Assembly (NCBI GenBank): GCA_934256595.1
Contig: CAKQOW010000076.1
Location: 1-7,069, forward strand
Reading direction: 5' to 3'
Length of the DNA stretch: 7,069 bases
DNA from: an uncultured Clostridia bacterium
Lineage (GTDB): Bacteria; Bacillota; Clostridia; Peptostreptococcales; Anaerovoracaceae
Positions 5,006 to 7,069 of this stretch are shown piece after piece. Numbering within the stretch: position 1 is the stretch's first letter; every line of letters starts with the position of its first letter. The notes beneath the pieces were generated by a model that was given only the letters and a program-made list of their open reading frames with translations, did no database searches and had not been told where the DNA came from. Made by a program: the position numbers and the translations under genes.

Positions 5006-7069
5006 ATGCAAAAGAAAAGAGTATTAAGTTTAGTATTAAGTATGATTGTATGTATTGCAATGATGCCAATGGCAGTATTTGCAGATGCAAATGGGGGGGG
5101 ACTGCAGTAAGTACACAGGCTGATACAGGCCTTGATTTTACATCTGCAACAGAAGATAGTAGTGGAGAAGGATATGCTTGGGATAATACAAGCAGTACTT
5201 TAACATTAGATGGTATTAATTTAAACGTGGAAAGTGGAAATGCTATAACACTTCCTGCCGGGGCTACTATTGAAATAAAAGAGAATACTCAAAATTTTAT
5301 TACAACTCAGGCTGGTACGATTATAGAGTCTAAAGGAAATCTTTCAATAAAGGGAAGCGGATTGCTGACAGGTGAGTCTGTTGCTAAAAGTGATGATTAT
5401 TACGGTATTAGAACAAATGGTGGCAATCTTGAAATATCACAATGTACTTTGGATTTGACGATTACTCCGAATTGGAGTTCAGAAGTAATAACTACTGCAG
5501 TATATGAAGGTGGCAAGTGGCTTGATAAAGGAGGAGATTTTTCATTAATTAATGGTGCAAATGTAACACTTAAAGGTAAAGAAAACCGAGGATGGGGCTT
5601 ATGTACAGGTAAGTATGGTAGTAGTCCATATAGAAAAGAAGGCGGAAATATTTTAATTGATGTGGATACAAGTTTGACTGTAGATGCTTTCTTAGGATTT
5701 TTTATAAGGGATAATGGAACAGTAGATATTAGAGGGACGTTTGATACTAGTAAATGCCCTGAAGATGGTCTTGCTGCAAATGTTTTAACTCATAATAGTG
5801 TTAAAATTAGCGGAAAAGTGATAATGTTAGATAACCAGTATATGGATACTAGAGGGAGTAAGTTAGAGATTAATCCAAGTATAGAAAGTACTGGCAGCAT
5901 TATTAATGTAAACGAACCAGATGAGGTTTCTTTATTTGTACTTTCAAACAAGCGCGCATTTGATATAGGTTGGTCGCCTTATTGTGTGAGCTGGGGAGTT
6001 AACAAGTTATATGTTGCAGCAGGGGCGGTATTCACAATTATACCTACAAATGAAGAAGAAGGGCCATATCTTGGTGTAAATCAGACTTTAAAACTGATAC
6101 CTGAAAAATTGAGTGATATAAGTGGTGCCGGCTATGTAAAAGTAGAAGAGGGCGGAATTGTTGAACTTAAATTAGATGGTGCCACTGCAGAACAGGTACA
6201 GGCACTTGATATGTTCTGCGGAAAAGTGAAGATAAATAATGATACTCCGGTTCAGTTCCATGCTGGTGGTACGGCTACTTGTAAAGAAAAAGCGGTGTGC
6301 GCAGTATGTGGTGAAAAATATGGAGAGGTTGATAAAACAAATCACAGTGGAACTTTAGAATGGATAACTGATGCAAATACACACGAGCAGAAATGTTTAG
6401 ATTGTGGTGAAACAGTAATTGCTAAGTCAAATCACGAATTTGAAAATCAGGTATGCAAAATATGTGGATATAAATATACATCTAGTGGCGGCGGTTCATA
6501 TAACCCTGTTCAGAAGCCTGAAATAATTACAGGAGAGGGCGGCAAGACAAGCCTTGAAAACAACGGCACAACCCTAGTTATAATCCCTGATGACGGTATG
6601 CAGATTTCAAAGGTAACTGTAAACGGCAATGAAGTAACAGTTAATGATAACAAGGTTACAGGACTTAAAACTGGGGATAAGGTAGAAGTAACATTTACTA
6701 AAATACCTCCGACCAAGGAAGAAATAGATAAGGCATTTAAAGAAAAGCTCCTTAATCTGGGTCTTACAGTCAGAACATCAAAAACAGCCCAAAAGAACGT
6801 CAAGGCTGTAGTGAAGGAAACATCTGAATTAAATGACCTTATTAAGGAAATTAAAGATGCAGGATATACTGTTAAATACAAGTTCTACAGATCAACAAAG
6901 AAATCCTCAAAGTATGAGGCTAAGATTACAAAGACAGAGGGCAATTATATTAATACCATAGGTAAAAAAGGTACGAAATATTATTACAAGGTAAAGCTTC
7001 AGATATATGATACAGAGGGTAAGCCGGTAGGGCAGACAGAATTAAAGCAGTGTAAATATGGTCTGAGGA
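5006..7069 (+). CDS. Secreted modular surface protein, out of frame at an 8-G run, 3' end cut by the window
   Basis: As sequenced, ATG 5006 encodes a signal peptide (KKR, then a hydrophobic segment ending MAVFA, likely cleavage after Ala26) and stops at TAA 5108 after 34 residues, because of eight Gs at 5093-5100. One extra G (or two fewer) joins it to a frame with no stop from 5101 to the window end, giving at least 688 residues. The following numbering assumes nine Gs. Residues about 45-410 start with a GYAWDNTSSTLTLDGINLNV segment and are rich in short beta repeats with Gly/Asn turns, resembling the beta-solenoid or carbohydrate-binding-like parts of clostridial surface proteins. CxxC pairs at about 432/435, 464/467 and 484/487 form a Cys-rich module. 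A GGGS linker, a small beta domain (TVNGNEVTV...LKTGDKVEVTF), a helical segment and a fibronectin-like YYYKVKLQIYD domain follow. No lipobox, LPXTG or membrane anchor is visible. The ligand is unknown. Confidence 0.85.
5093..5100 (+). repeat. Poly-G tract of eight, frame-determining (candidate phase-variation repeat)
   Basis: Eight consecutive Gs lie three codons after the predicted signal peptidase site. Elsewhere in the window G-runs reach at most five (for example within 411-420 and 2041-2051). Nine or six Gs put the signal peptide in frame with the long downstream open frame; eight or seven lead to early stops or a wrong frame. A run of this length is prone to slipped-strand mispairing during replication. 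It also offers a slippery heptamer G GGG GGA (5095-5101), on which a -1 ribosomal shift would likewise restore the frame. Confidence 0.8.

Noticed and set aside
5006..5092. Lipoprotein signal (Cys16 in MIVCIAMM)
   Set aside because: The residues before the Cys (S-M-I-V) do not fit a lipobox, and a normal Ala-x-Ala-like cleavage site (VFA before DAN) follows.
6510..6881. A 123-codon open frame on the - strand within the surface gene
   Set aside because: It lies wholly opposite a long coherent coding frame with recognisable domains, has no good ribosome binding site, and its translation is low-complexity Ser/Thr/Leu/Val typical of antisense shadows.
5050..7069. ATG 5050 as an alternative start for the long surface-protein frame
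   Set aside because: It is in frame with the downstream part even with eight Gs, but it has no Shine-Dalgarno sequence, lies inside the signal-peptide codons of the other frame, and would give a protein without a signal peptide (MYCNDANGS...). An automatic gene caller may choose it wrongly.

Overview
This window looks like a piece of chromosome from an anaerobic, low-to-mid GC Gram-positive bacterium of the Clostridia/Eubacteriales. The grounds are strong AGGAG-type ribosome binding sites, compact intrinsic terminators, a clostridial-style glutamate racemase, a free-standing OadA/PycB-type carboxyltransferase, and a secreted protein of the modular kind common in gut Clostridia. Assignment to a family or genus is not supported by the sequence alone. 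All recognised genes are on the + strand.

Layout. Positions 1-75 are the last 24 codons and stop of an upstream gene. It is followed 12 bases later by murI (88-867, glutamate racemase, cell-wall D-glutamate), probably in the same operon. A 109-base gap with a candidate promoter leads to a 465-residue carboxyltransferase (977-2374, OadA/PycB type, without the biotinyl domain), which ends in a clear terminator (2387-2415). Next is a 783-residue MalT-like LuxR-family regulator (best start GTG 2466, end 4817), with an N-terminal ATP-binding site and a C-terminal HTH, closed by a second terminator (4824-4853).

The most unusual part is 4890-7069. A well-formed promoter (ATGACA, 18 bp, TATAAT) has a perfect 7-bp inverted repeat (ATCCTAC-TTTG-GTAGGAT) overlapping its -35 box, centred about 43 bp before the expected transcription start. 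That is the classical position for a LuxR-type activator. The promoter drives a secreted surface-type protein whose reading frame is broken by a run of exactly eight G residues directly after the signal peptide. As sequenced, translation stops after 34 residues. With nine (or six) Gs the signal peptide joins an uninterrupted frame of 656 codons that runs off the window end. The frame behind the run is intact and shows recognisable modules: a beta-solenoid-like region, a Cys-rich CxxC cluster, a Gly-rich linker and a C-terminal beta domain. This is best explained as an on/off contingency locus captured in the OFF state, or alternatively as programmed slippage or a homopolymer sequencing error.

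How they may work together: the first genes are housekeeping. The regulator and the surface protein may form a two-layer switch, with transcriptional activation by a LuxR-type protein at the palindrome and stochastic translational on/off by G-tract length. The link between this particular regulator and this palindrome is inferred from adjacency and operator position only.
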